A DNA stretch of 64,000 nt, taken from assembly GCF_030248535.1 (NCBI RefSeq), contig NZ_JAHGAJ010000029.1:16646-80645 (forward strand), read 5' to 3'. A program made the position numbers and the translations under genes. The stretch comes from Vibrio sp. D404a (GTDB taxonomy: Bacteria > Pseudomonadota > Gammaproteobacteria > Enterobacterales > Vibrionaceae). Each line of letters opens with the position of its first letter. The stretch's first letter is position 1. Positions 25,672 through 34,853 of the stretch are shown one piece after another. Below the pieces are notes generated by a model. That model had not been told where the DNA came from and made no database searches. It worked only from the letters and a program-made list of their open reading frames with translations.

Positions 25672-27075
25672 ATGGCTACAGGTAAGATCGTACAGATCAT
25701 CGGTGCAGTAGTCGACGTAGAGTTCCCACAGGGTGAAGTACCACGTGTATACGACGCTCTGAACGTTACTGAAGCTAAAGAACGTCTAGTTCTTGAAGTT
25801 CAGCAACAACTTGGCGGTGGCGTAGTTCGCGCAATCGTAATGGGTAGCTCTGATGGTTTACGTCGTGGTTTGACAGTAGAAAATACTGGCGCGCCAATCT
25901 CAGTACCAGTAGGTACTAAGACCCTAGGTCGTATCATGAACGTTCTAGGTGACGCGATTGATGAGTGTGGTGAAATCGGTGCAGAAGAGCACTACGCAAT
26001 TCACCGCGAAGCGCCTAGCTACGAAGAGCAGTCTAACGAGACAGCACTTCTAGAAACAGGTGTTAAAGTAATCGACTTGGTTTGTCCATTCGCTAAGGGT
26101 GGTAAAATCGGTCTATTCGGTGGTGCAGGTGTAGGTAAGACCGTTAACATGATGGAACTTATCAACAACATCGCACTTCAGCACTCTGGCCTATCTGTAT
26201 TTGCAGGTGTAGGTGAGCGTACTCGTGAAGGTAACGATTTCTACTTTGAGATGCAGGAAGCAGGCGTTGTAAACGTTGAAAAACCTGAAGAATCTAAAGT
26301 AGCGATGGTTTACGGTCAGATGAACGAGCCACCAGGTAACCGTCTACGTGTTGCACTGACTGGTCTAACAATGGCAGAGCGTTTCCGTGACGAAGGTCGT
26401 GACGTTCTACTATTCGTAGATAACATCTACCGTTACACGCTTGCAGGTACTGAGGTATCAGCACTTCTAGGCCGTATGCCTTCTGCGGTAGGTTACCAAC
26501 CTACACTAGCGGAAGAAATGGGTGTTCTACAAGAGCGTATCACGTCAACTAAGCAAGGCTCTATCACGTCTGTACAGGCGGTATACGTACCTGCGGATGA
26601 CTTGACTGACCCATCTCCAGCAACAACGTTCGCGCACTTGGATGCAACGGTTGTACTTAACCGTAACATCGCAGCTATGGGTCTATACCCAGCGATCGAC
26701 CCGCTAGATTCAACTTCACGTCAACTAGATCCACTAGTAGTTGGTCAAGAGCACTACGATATCGCTCAAGGTGTACAACGTACACTTCAGCGCTACAAAG
26801 AGCTTAAAGACATCATTGCTATTCTAGGTATGGACGAGCTATCTGAAGAAGATAAGCAAGTTGTATCTCGTGCTCGTAAGATTGAGAAGTTCCTAACTCA
26901 GCCTTACCACGTAGCGGAAGTATTTACAGGTGACCCAGGCGTTTACGTACCTCTTAAAGAGACTCTACGTGGCTTCAAAGGTCTACTAGACGGTGAATAC
27001 GATGACATTCCAGAGCAAGCGTTCATGTACTGCGGTACTATCGACGAAGCTATTGAGAATGCTAAGAAGCTATAA
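25672..27075 (+). CDS. atpD: ATP synthase F1 subunit beta
   Basis: Catalytic subunit. 467 residues with P-loop GGAGVGKTV (about 150-158), the catalytic glutamate in GERTREGND (about 182-190), and the DELSEEDK segment that touches gamma. Codon use is strongly biased to GGT, CGT and CTA, consistent with high expression. 18 bases separate it from atpC. Confidence 0.98.
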   Translation: MATGKIVQIIGAVVDVEFPQGEVPRVYDALNVTEAKERLVLEVQQQLGGGVVRAIVMGSSDGLRRGLTVENTGAPISVPVGTKTLGRIMNVLGDAIDECGEIGAEEHYAIHREAPSYEEQSNETALLETGVKVIDLVCPFAKGGKIGLFGGAGVGKTVNMMELINNIALQHSGLSVFAGVGERTREGNDFYFEMQEAGVVNVEKPEESKVAMVYGQMNEPPGNRLRVALTGLTMAERFRDEGRDVLLFVDNIYRYTLAGTEVSALLGRMPSAVGYQPTLAEEMGVLQERITSTKQGSITSVQAVYVPADDLTDPSPATTFAHLDATVVLNRNIAAMGLYPAIDPLDSTSRQLDPLVVGQEHYDIAQGVQRTLQRYKELKDIIAILGMDELSEEDKQVVSRARKIEKFLTQPYHVAEVFTGDPGVYVPLKETLRGFKGLLDGEYDDIPEQAFMYCGTIDEAIENAKKL

Positions 27076-27093
27076 GGCTAACTAGGAGGCGAT

Positions 27094-27516
27094 ATGGCAG
27101 CAATAACCTTTCACCTAGACGTAGTAAGTGCAGAGAAAAAACTTTTCTCTGGTCTTGTTGAGACGTTTCAGGTGACCGGTAGCGAAGGTGAACTTGGTAT
27201 TTTCCATGGTCACACACCGCTGCTGACCGCTATCAAGCCTGGTATGGTGCGTATTGTTAAGCAGCACGGCCACGAAGAAATCATTTATGTTTCTGGTGGT
27301 ATGGTAGAAGTTCAGCCCGGTACAGCGACTGTACTGGCTGATACAGCTATCCGTGGTGAAGAGCTAGACGCAGCAAAGGCGGAAGAAGCTAAGCGCAAGG
27401 CTGTGGAGAATATCCAAAATCAGCATGGCGACATGGACTTCGCACAAGCGGCCGGTGAACTGGCTAAAGCCATTGCTCAGTTACGAGTTATCGAACTGAC
27501 AAAACAGCGTCGTTAA
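27094..27516 (+). CDS. atpC: ATP synthase F1 subunit epsilon
   Basis: Rotor-foot subunit that can inhibit ATP hydrolysis. 140 residues: N-terminal beta-sandwich (about 1-85, with GSEGELGIFHGHTPLLT) and a C-terminal two-helix hairpin. An AGGAGG ribosome-binding site precedes it. Last gene of the operon; a terminator follows 27 bases later. Confidence 0.97.
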   Translation: MAAITFHLDVVSAEKKLFSGLVETFQVTGSEGELGIFHGHTPLLTAIKPGMVRIVKQHGHEEIIYVSGGMVEVQPGTATVLADTAIRGEELDAAKAEEAKRKAVENIQNQHGDMDFAQAAGELAKAIAQLRVIELTKQRR

Positions 27517-27543
27517 TTTTATAGAAATTATCGATACTGAGAT

Positions 27544-27570
27544 AAAGGCGACCTAAGGGTCGCCTTTTTG
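27544..27570 (+). terminator. Terminator after the atp operon
   Basis: Stem AAAGGCGACC / GGTCGCCTTT with loop TAAG, followed by TT. It separates atpC from glmU. Confidence 0.88.
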
Positions 27571-27677
27571 CATTTTTGGATAAGCCATATGTGTTAAATC
27601 ATCAGATTATTTAATTTGTTAGCTAAAAACGGTTACAATATCGTCTTAACTAAAATAACGTCAGATAGGTTGTTCCA

Positions 27678-29039
27678 ATGAATTTCAGCGCGGTTATCCT
27701 CGCGGCGGGTAAAGGCACTCGCATGTACTCAAACACACCAAAGGTGCTACATACCCTTGCGGGTAAGCCAATGGTTAAACACGTTATCGATACTTGTAAC
27801 GGCTTGGGTGCACAAAACATCCACCTTGTTTACGGTCACGGTGGCGACCAGATGAAAGCGACTCTTGCTGAAGAGCAAGTTAACTGGGCGCTACAAGCAG
27901 AGCAGCTAGGTACGGGTCACGCAGTCGATCAAGCGTCAGCGCACTTTGCTGATGATGAGAAAGTTCTGGTTCTGTACGGTGACGTTCCACTGATCTCAGC
28001 TGAAACCATTGAAAACCTATTAGATGCACAACCAACTGGCGGCATTGCGCTGCTGACTGTTGTATTAGATAACCCAACAGGTTATGGCCGTATTATTCGT
28101 AAGAATGGTCCAGTGGTTGCGATAGTTGAGCAAAAAGATGCAACCGACGAGCAGAAGCTGATTAAAGAGATCAACACGGGCGTTATGGTTGCTACGGGTG
28201 GCGATCTGAAGCGTTGGTTGTCTGGCCTAAGCAATGACAACGCGCAAGGCGAATATTACCTAACAGACGTTATCGCAGCAGCTCACGATGAAGGTCGTGC
28301 GGTAGAAGCGGTACATCCAAACAGCCCAATTGAAGTTGAAGGCGTTAACGATCGCTCTCAACTTGCTCGTCTAGAGCGTGCTTACCAAGCGGAACAAGCG
28401 GACAAGCTGCTTAAGCAGGGCGTGATGTTGCGTGACCCAAGCCGCTTTGACCTACGTGGTGAGCTGCAGTGTGGTATGGACGTAGAGATTGATGTTAACG
28501 TGATCATTGAAGGCAGCGTTAGCATTGGCGATAACGTGACTATCGGCGCTGGATGTGTTCTAAAAGATTGTGAGATCGACGACAACACAGTGATTCGTCC
28601 ATACAGCGTAATTGAAGGCGCGACGGTTGGTGAAGACTGTACGGTTGGTCCATTTACACGCCTACGTCCAGGTGCCGACATGCGTAACGATTCACACGTG
28701 GGTAACTTTGTCGAAGTGAAGAACACGCGTCTAGGCGAAGGCTCTAAGGCAAACCACCTGACTTACCTTGGTGATGCAGAGATCGGTCAGCGCGTTAATG
28801 TTGGCGCTGGCGCGATCACTTGTAACTACGACGGTGCAAACAAGTTTAAGACCATCATCGGCGACGACGTTTTCGTTGGCTCTGATAGTCAGCTGATTGC
28901 CCCTGTGACGATTGCAGATGGTGCGACAGTAGGTGCAGGCTCAACCGTGACACGCGATGTCGCTGAGAATGAGTTGGTGATCAGCCGTGCTAAAGAGCGC
29001 AAAATCGCAAACTGGCAGCGTCCAGTGAAGAAAAAATAA
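27678..29039 (+). CDS. glmU: Bifunctional GlcN-1-P acetyltransferase / GlcNAc-1-P uridyltransferase
   Basis: Makes UDP-GlcNAc for peptidoglycan and LPS. 453 residues. The N-terminal nucleotidyltransferase has LAAGKGTRMYSNTPKVLH (about 8-25) and the YGDVPL motif. The C-terminal left-handed beta-helix of hexapeptide repeats (about 250-440) carries the acetyltransferase. It follows the atp operon as in E. coli, but glmS is not next to it here. A strong terminator follows. Confidence 0.97.
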   Translation: MNFSAVILAAGKGTRMYSNTPKVLHTLAGKPMVKHVIDTCNGLGAQNIHLVYGHGGDQMKATLAEEQVNWALQAEQLGTGHAVDQASAHFADDEKVLVLYGDVPLISAETIENLLDAQPTGGIALLTVVLDNPTGYGRIIRKNGPVVAIVEQKDATDEQKLIKEINTGVMVATGGDLKRWLSGLSNDNAQGEYYLTDVIAAAHDEGRAVEAVHPNSPIEVEGVNDRSQLARLERAYQAEQADKLLKQGVMLRDPSRFDLRGELQCGMDVEIDVNVIIEGSVSIGDNVTIGAGCVLKDCEIDDNTVIRPYSVIEGATVGEDCTVGPFTRLRPGADMRNDSHVGNFVEVKNTRLGEGSKANHLTYLGDAEIGQRVNVGAGAITCNYDGANKFKTIIGDDVFVGSDSQLIAPVTIADGATVGAGSTVTRDVAENELVISRAKERKIANWQRPVKKK

Positions 29040-29070
29040 TCAATGATTATTGTTTAGTTTTATTAAAAGA

Positions 29071-29104
29071 AAGAGCCAGTTACGTGAGTGACTGGCTCTT
29101 TTTT
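29071..29104 (+). terminator. Terminator after glmU
   Basis: Stem AAGAGCCAGT / ACTGGCTCTT (10 bp, loop of 10) followed by TTTT. Confidence 0.88.
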
Positions 29105-29207
29105 GTTGTCTGTTGCTAATAATTTAATCAACACCCTGATTGTAATATGTTGTGACATTGTTATTATTCGGGTTGGGGTTCTGTAAATTTAAGGTGAAAT
29201 ACGCACA

Positions 29208-30875
29208 ATGAGATTGGTCGAGAAAAAATGGCAAACCATGCCGATCATTATCTTATCTTTTTCAATGTTGATAGGGCTGTATGGCTTTTACGTCACGCTG
29301 GAAAAGCTGGTGGTTGAAAACGAACGCGAGCATTTGATATCGCTGATGTCAGACGTGATCTATGAGATTCGTGAAGACAGCGGCTCGTTTACCGCCGATA
29401 TGGACGTGGATGATTACATCGGTGATCTCACTCAAGCCAACACTCGACTTAGAATCCAAGTGATTGACCCACAAGGTGTGGTGATTGGTGATACTGACCT
29501 CTCCGATCACGCCCTAGCCGGTGTCGAAAACCATGGTGACCGACCTGAATTTCTACAAGCTCTCAAGCATGGCAATGGCAGTGATGTTCGCTTTAGTACC
29601 GTTACCTCAATAGATCGAATCTACTACTCGCAAAAAGAGACGGTAAAAGGTAAAGACTTTGTGGTGGTGATCTCCTCACCGATGCACCAGCTTAAGCAGA
29701 TGAATTTCCAGTTAATGGGGATTTTGATCGGCATGGTGCTGCTGAGTCTGAGCTTTTTGATTGGCACCTCGTATGTGAGTAACCGTCAGATAGTGCAGCG
29801 TGTTGAAGAAGAGCAGAAGAAGCAAGACGAACGTATTCGTCAGCGTACCCATGAGATTGAGCTGATGCACCGCTTGGCCAACATGCTAGCGGCGTGTAAC
29901 AACATGGTTGAAGCTCAACAGATCGTCTCGGATATCCTGCCGAGAATCCTTGGTAAGATTAATGGCAGTGTTTCCCTAATGCGCGCTTCACGTAACCAAT
30001 TGATCACCCAGCTTGATTGGGGAGACACTTGGCCGGGAAGTTCGAGCTTTGCACCTGAAGAGTGCTGGTCGCTGCGTAAAGGGCGTCCTCATCAATCTAA
30101 CGATGACTTTCACTCGCTGAGTTGTGGTCACATGGACGAGATAGAGAACAACCAAACCTTGTGCATTCCATTGACCGCGCACGGTAATACCATTGGCATC
30201 ATGCACCTCTATTTTGGCCAAGGGCATATTGAAATTGACCCGATCACCGAGCAGTTAGCATTCAGTGTTTCTGAGCATTTAGGCTTGGCGTTGGCTAACT
30301 TGAGCCTACAAGAGAAGCTTCGTTCGCAAGCATTGAGCGATCCATTAACGGGCTTGTTCAACCGCCGCTTCTTCGAGCAAAAACTGGAAGAGCATTCAAT
30401 GAACTCGGCCACCAGCGAGCAACCTTTGTCATTATTGATGCTCGATTTGGATCATTTCAAGCGCTTCAATGATAACTTTGGCCATGATGCGGGTGACTTC
30501 GTGCTGAAAGAGATCAGCGCCTTGCTCAAGCAGAGTGTTAGTGAAGATGAAATTGCTTGTCGTCTTGGTGGGGAAGAGTTGGCTGTGTTGCTGCCACATT
30601 ATTCAATGGAGCAGGCGACCGACTTTGCTCAAAGCCTATGTGATGCCGTGCGCTCAATGCACTTGGAGCACAAAGGCTTGTCACTGGGACAATTAGGCGT
30701 GTCGATTGGTGTTGCAACCTATCCTAAGCCTGCGTCGGATACCGAGTCTCTGGTTAAGATGGCTGACAATGCACTTTATATGGCGAAAGACATGGGACGC
30801 AGCCGCGTGATTAACTACGATGAGTACAGCCGACATAAAGCACCAGCGCTGGAAGTGGTGGAGAATGAGAGCTGA
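29208..30875 (+). CDS. Membrane diguanylate cyclase (GAF-GGDEF)
   Basis: Makes cyclic di-GMP from GTP. 555 residues: membrane helix about 11-31, a periplasmic sensor segment (about 32-165), a second helix about 168-190, a short coiled coil, a GAF-like domain (about 215-370) and a C-terminal GGDEF domain. The active-site loop is GGEEL at residues 454-458, with metal-binding LDLDHFKRFND upstream, so it should be active. The RxxD inhibitory site expected just before the loop is absent (SEDE instead). No c-di-GMP effector gene is adjacent. The signal sensed is unknown. Confidence 0.88.
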   Translation: MRLVEKKWQTMPIIILSFSMLIGLYGFYVTLEKLVVENEREHLISLMSDVIYEIREDSGSFTADMDVDDYIGDLTQANTRLRIQVIDPQGVVIGDTDLSDHALAGVENHGDRPEFLQALKHGNGSDVRFSTVTSIDRIYYSQKETVKGKDFVVVISSPMHQLKQMNFQLMGILIGMVLLSLSFLIGTSYVSNRQIVQRVEEEQKKQDERIRQRTHEIELMHRLANMLAACNNMVEAQQIVSDILPRILGKINGSVSLMRASRNQLITQLDWGDTWPGSSSFAPEECWSLRKGRPHQSNDDFHSLSCGHMDEIENNQTLCIPLTAHGNTIGIMHLYFGQGHIEIDPITEQLAFSVSEHLGLALANLSLQEKLRSQALSDPLTGLFNRRFFEQKLEEHSMNSATSEQPLSLLMLDLDHFKRFNDNFGHDAGDFVLKEISALLKQSVSEDEIACRLGGEELAVLLPHYSMEQATDFAQSLCDAVRSMHLEHKGLSLGQLGVSIGVATYPKPASDTESLVKMADNALYMAKDMGRSRVINYDEYSRHKAPALEVVENES

Positions 30876-30895
30876 TTGAGTTCTATGAGAGAAAA

Positions 30896-30924
30896 AAAGA
30901 GCGAGTACTAAACTCGCTCTTTTT
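30896..30924. terminator. Bidirectional terminator between the cyclase gene and punC
   Basis: Perfect 11-bp stem AAAGAGCGAGT / ACTCGCTCTTT with loop ACTAA and T-rich flanks on both strands. The same 11-bp stem recurs at 33262-33287, downstream of punR. Confidence 0.88.
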
Positions 30925-30945
30925 AGTTTTGAATGAATGAGCAGG

Positions 30946-32157
30946 CTAGTCTTGGTTGTCTTCAGCGACTACGCGCGAGTTATCCGGCGCAGAGAAGTGC
31001 TGAGACAACTCTTTATTTGAGAAGATGTAACCAAACCATAGGCCACCTAAACAGATCACGATAGCAACACCGGTAACGCTCAGTGCTTGGCTCGCCATTG
31101 CTGCAACCAGTGCACTTGCCAGGCTGCTAATACAGATCTGTAAACTGTTCTGTAGACCTGCAGCCGTCGCTGGGCTCTGTTTGGCACTTGATAGCGCGCG
31201 GTTTACTACGATTGGGTAAAGTGCGCCATTTGCTACTGCAATCAAACAGAATGGGGCTAATAGAGGCCAAATAGACGTCAGTTCCCACTGTGAGGCGATG
31301 AAGATAAGCATTGCCGCCACACTGAACAGACCCACTAGGTTGCGCAGCACCACACCATCGCCGTATTTCTTCACCGCTTGCTTACCAAAGTAGCCACCCG
31401 CCATAAACGCAATCGTCTGTGGGATAAAGCTTAGGCCAATGTCTTTTGCTTCATAACCTAGCTGAGCCATGATCTCTGGCATACCCGTTAGGTAGGCAAA
31501 GAAAGCGGCCGATGCTGAAGCGAACATCAGTACATTACCCAAGTAAGGTTTAGATTTAACTAGCGCCTTAATATCAGATTTAATAGAGGTTTGTTTTACC
31601 TCTGGTTGTTCTTTTGGTTGAGCCATCGTAGTTGCAACCAATAGCGCGCCCATTAGAGTTAGAGTAATGAAGATGCTGTGCCAACCAAAGTTATCCGCTA
31701 GAAGCACACCCAGTTGAGGCGCCAGTGCTGGAGATAGCGCCACTAAAGGCATGATGGTGGCAAAAATTTGTTGGCTGCTGCTTTGTGAATAGCGCTTGAT
31801 TACCATCGCTTGCCAGATCACAGCAGGAGCACACACACCGATCGCTTGGATAAAGCGCAGTGTCAGCAGTTGCCAAACCTCAGTGCTGAAAGCCAAACCA
31901 AATGATGCTGCCGTAAACAGAACTAGACCGACAGCCAGTGTGTTGCGGTGGCCATATTTATCGCTGGCAAGACCCCAAAGAAGCTGACCCATCGCCATGC
32001 CGCCAAGGAATACCGTTAGAGATAGGGCAATCTGCTCTGGGCCGGTTGCAAAGTCGATCTCCATTGCCTTAAATGCAGGTAGATACATATCGGTCGCGAT
32101 GAAACCTAGCATGGACAGAACTGCAAGGTAGGTCAGCTGAAACTTAGAAATATTCAT
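30946..32157 (-). CDS. punC: Purine nucleoside MFS transporter PunC
   Basis: Twelve-helix major-facilitator transporter, 403 residues, the length of E. coli PunC (formerly YdhC). It lies divergently from a LysR regulator that matches E. coli PunR, the same arrangement as in E. coli, where PunR activates punC for purine nucleoside uptake. The motif A region (GLASDKYGHRNT, about 62-73) is present. Earlier annotations of the family read Bcr/CflA drug efflux; the punR pairing favours nucleoside transport. The substrate is inferred from the family. Confidence 0.82.
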   Translation of the reverse strand: MNISKFQLTYLAVLSMLGFIATDMYLPAFKAMEIDFATGPEQIALSLTVFLGGMAMGQLLWGLASDKYGHRNTLAVGLVLFTAASFGLAFSTEVWQLLTLRFIQAIGVCAPAVIWQAMVIKRYSQSSSQQIFATIMPLVALSPALAPQLGVLLADNFGWHSIFITLTLMGALLVATTMAQPKEQPEVKQTSIKSDIKALVKSKPYLGNVLMFASASAAFFAYLTGMPEIMAQLGYEAKDIGLSFIPQTIAFMAGGYFGKQAVKKYGDGVVLRNLVGLFSVAAMLIFIASQWELTSIWPLLAPFCLIAVANGALYPIVVNRALSSAKQSPATAAGLQNSLQICISSLASALVAAMASQALSVTGVAIVICLGGLWFGYIFSNKELSQHFSAPDNSRVVAEDNQD

Positions 32158-32180
32158 AAAATGCCATTAAGCTGTTGTAG

Positions 32181-32197
32181 TGATGTATTTATCATCA
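32181..32197. promoter_or_regulatory. Possible PunR operator
   Basis: TGATG-TATTTAT-CATCA, a 5-7-5 inverted repeat 24 bases upstream of punC in the 162-bp divergent spacer. Its size suits a LysR-type binding site. A TGACGTCA palindrome also lies at 32219-32226. Neither has been matched to a known PunR motif. Confidence 0.35.
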
Positions 32198-32319
32198 AAA
32201 TTATTGTTTGTTGTTGGGTGACGTCATGCCCGTTTTATGTACGCTGACATTCTATTTTTCTGCTTTGTTAAAATAAAACGCTAAAATATGTGGTTATCAA
32301 TCAAAAAATTTGAAGGCTT

Positions 32320-33234
32320 ATGTTCTCTAAATCATCGTTAGAAATGCTCGACACTGTGGCTCGGTTGGGAAGTTTTACGGCTGCTGCTGAACAACTGCAC
32401 AAGGTGCCATCAGCGATCAGCTACGGGGTTCGTCAGATAGAGCAAGAACTTGGTGTGCTGTTGTTTAAGCGCCTGCCGAGAAAGGTTGAGCTGACACCTG
32501 CCGGAGAGGTGTTTATCGAAGAGGCGCGCTCTTTATTGCGCCAGATGGAGGAGGTGAGTGCCCAGACCAAGCGAGCTGCCCGAGGGTGGAAAAAGACTCT
32601 GCGCTTAACCCTAGACAACGTGGTTAAGCTCGACAAGATGAAGCCGATGATTGAAGAGTTTTATGAGACCTTTGATTTTGCTGAACTGCAGATCAACATG
32701 GAGGTGTTCAATGGCTCTTGGGAGGCGATCGCTCAAGGGCGTGCCGATATTGTGATTGGTGCCACTTCTGCGATTCCGGTAGGCGGTGACTTTGAGGTTA
32801 AAGAGATGGGGCCGCTCGATTGGGCGTTTGTTATGTCACCAAGTCATCCGTGTGTGAGAGAGCAGAACCTTGATGAGACCTTTGTCAGTCAGTTCCCAGC
32901 TATCTGTTTAGATGATACCTCGAGCGTATTGCCCAAGCGTCATACGGGTCACTACGCCAATCAAAGGCGCTTGCTGCTGCCTAATTGGTACAGTGCTATT
33001 GAATGCCTTAAGAATGGAGTAGGGGTTGGCTATATGCCACGCCATATTGCAGCTCCTATCATTGAGCAAGGCTTGCTGGTGGAGAAAATACTGCCGGAGC
33101 CGAGCCCTCTCAGTCAGTGCTGTCTTGTGTGGCGCAAAGACGACAATCATAAGTTGATTGAGTGGATGGTGAATTACTTGGGATCCAGTGATCAACTGCA
33201 TCGAGATTGGTTGGATCATCGCAAGGCGATCTAG
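32320..33234 (+). CDS. punR: LysR-family regulator PunR
   Basis: Transcription activator of the divergent transporter gene. 304 residues: winged helix-turn-helix (SFTAAAEQLHKVPSAISYGVRQIEQELG in pattern, about 18-45) and a LysR effector-binding domain (about 90-295). The VPSA-S recognition helix, the EVFNGSW segment and the AIPVGG segment match E. coli PunR (YdhB), whose effectors are reported to be adenosine-related purines. A cluster of six GATC sites spans its 3' end (33182-33259). Confidence 0.85.
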   Translation: MFSKSSLEMLDTVARLGSFTAAAEQLHKVPSAISYGVRQIEQELGVLLFKRLPRKVELTPAGEVFIEEARSLLRQMEEVSAQTKRAARGWKKTLRLTLDNVVKLDKMKPMIEEFYETFDFAELQINMEVFNGSWEAIAQGRADIVIGATSAIPVGGDFEVKEMGPLDWAFVMSPSHPCVREQNLDETFVSQFPAICLDDTSSVLPKRHTGHYANQRRLLLPNWYSAIECLKNGVGVGYMPRHIAAPIIEQGLLVEKILPEPSPLSQCCLVWRKDDNHKLIEWMVNYLGSSDQLHRDWLDHRKAI

Positions 33235-33260
33235 TTGAACGATCTTTAAAGATAAGATCA

Positions 33261-33288
33261 AAAAGAGCGAGTTAATACTCGCTCTTTT
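33261..33288. terminator. Bidirectional terminator between punR and ilvA
   Basis: Stem AAAAGAGCGAGT / ACTCGCTCTTTT (12 bp) with loop TAAT. It serves punR on the plus strand and the ilv operon on the minus strand. Confidence 0.9.
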
Positions 33289-33305
33289 TATTAGATAACA
33301 ATCTC

Positions 33306-34850
33306 TTAGGACAAGAAGAACTTGTACGAAGGGTTATCGGTTTCATCTTTGCATTGGTAGCCAAGCTCACGCAGGTGAGTTGAGAATTGTGCAAGGTCGT
33401 CGTCACTCAATTCAAATCCACACAAAACACGACCATAGTCGGCGCCGTGATTACGGTAGTTGAACAGGCTAATGTTCCAGTGGGTGCCAAGCGTATCTAG
33501 GAACTTGATCAGAGCACCTGGGTATTCTGGGAACTCAAAGCTGTACAAGCGCTCTTTCAATGGCTTGGATGGCTTACCACCAATCATATAGCGGATATGC
33601 AGTTTCGCCATCTCATCATCTGAAAGGTCGACTACCGGATAGCCGCCCTCACGAAGATCAGAGATGATGCTATCGAGCTCTTCCTGCCCACCATTGAGAC
33701 GTACACCGACGAAGATGTTCGCTAGGCTGTCGTCGTTATGACGGTAGTTAAACTCTGTCACAGCACGGCCGCCGATGATATTGCAGAACTCGAGGAAGGC
33801 ACCTTGTCGTTCTGGAATTGTCACCGCAAGCAAACCTTCGCGCTTTTCACCCAGTTCACAACGTTCGGACACATAACGCAGACCATGGAAGTTGGTGTTG
33901 GCACCAGACAGTACTGTCGCCAGTTGCTTGCCTTGCAGTTGGTTCTGCTCAGCAAACTTCTTCAAACCTGCCAGAGCAAGCGCACCAGAAGGTTCGGCAA
34001 TCGCACGAGTATCTTCAAAGATGTCTTTTACTGCAGAGCAGATCTCATCGCTAGAAACGGCAATATGGCCATCGATGTACTGCTGGCATAGGCGGAAGGT
34101 CTCTTCACCAATGCGCTTAACTGCAACGCCATCGGCAAACATACTGACCTGATCTAGAACTACCGGCTCACCTGCATCTAATGCTGCTTTGAGGCAAGAG
34201 GAATCCTCTGGCTCTACTGCAATCACTTTGATTTCTGGCATTAACTGCTTAATCAGCACAGCAACACCAGCGGCTAGACCGCCACCACCAACGGGTACAA
34301 AGATATAATCGAGATGACCATTTTGCTGCAGCATCTCCATACCCATGGTGCCTTGTCCTGCAATCACTAATGGGTGATCGAAGGGAGGTACAAAGGTATA
34401 GCCGTGCTCAGCTGAAAGGCGTTCTGCTTCAGCCTTCGCTTCATCAAAGTTGCTGCCGTGCAGAACCACGTTGCCACCGAAGCCACGTACCGCATCTACT
34501 TTGATGTCTGGAGTCGTTTTTGGCATCACTATCGTGGTCTGAATACCGAGCTTAGAGCCAGACAGAGCCATGCCTTGAGCATGGTTACCTGCCGATGCTG
34601 CAATTACACCTGCAGCTTTCTGTTGTTCAGAAAGACTGGATACCATGTTATAGGCACCACGCAGCTTGAACGAGTGAACTGGCTGACGGTCTTCACGCTT
34701 AAGCTGAACCTGGTTACCGATACGTGCGCTCAGGCGTGGCATCTCTTGCAGCGGCGTAACGATAGCCGCTTCATAAACTGGAGCTCTTAATATCTGGCGC
34801 AGGTAGTCTGCACCAGATTGTAAACGGGGCGTTGAGGTGTCATCACTCAT
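33306..34850 (-). CDS. ilvA: Threonine deaminase, biosynthetic
   Basis: PLP enzyme converting threonine to 2-oxobutyrate, the first step to isoleucine, inhibited by isoleucine. 514 residues, the E. coli length. The PLP lysine is in SFKLRGAYNM (about 62), the phosphate-binding GGGGLAAG loop near 189-196, and two ACT-like regulatory domains occupy the last 180 residues. Last gene of ilvGMEDA, three bases after ilvD. Confidence 0.97.
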   Translation of the reverse strand: MSDDTSTPRLQSGADYLRQILRAPVYEAAIVTPLQEMPRLSARIGNQVQLKREDRQPVHSFKLRGAYNMVSSLSEQQKAAGVIAASAGNHAQGMALSGSKLGIQTTIVMPKTTPDIKVDAVRGFGGNVVLHGSNFDEAKAEAERLSAEHGYTFVPPFDHPLVIAGQGTMGMEMLQQNGHLDYIFVPVGGGGLAAGVAVLIKQLMPEIKVIAVEPEDSSCLKAALDAGEPVVLDQVSMFADGVAVKRIGEETFRLCQQYIDGHIAVSSDEICSAVKDIFEDTRAIAEPSGALALAGLKKFAEQNQLQGKQLATVLSGANTNFHGLRYVSERCELGEKREGLLAVTIPERQGAFLEFCNIIGGRAVTEFNYRHNDDSLANIFVGVRLNGGQEELDSIISDLREGGYPVVDLSDDEMAKLHIRYMIGGKPSKPLKERLYSFEFPEYPGALIKFLDTLGTHWNISLFNYRNHGADYGRVLCGFELSDDDLAQFSTHLRELGYQCKDETDNPSYKFFLS

Positions 34851-34853
34851 AGA

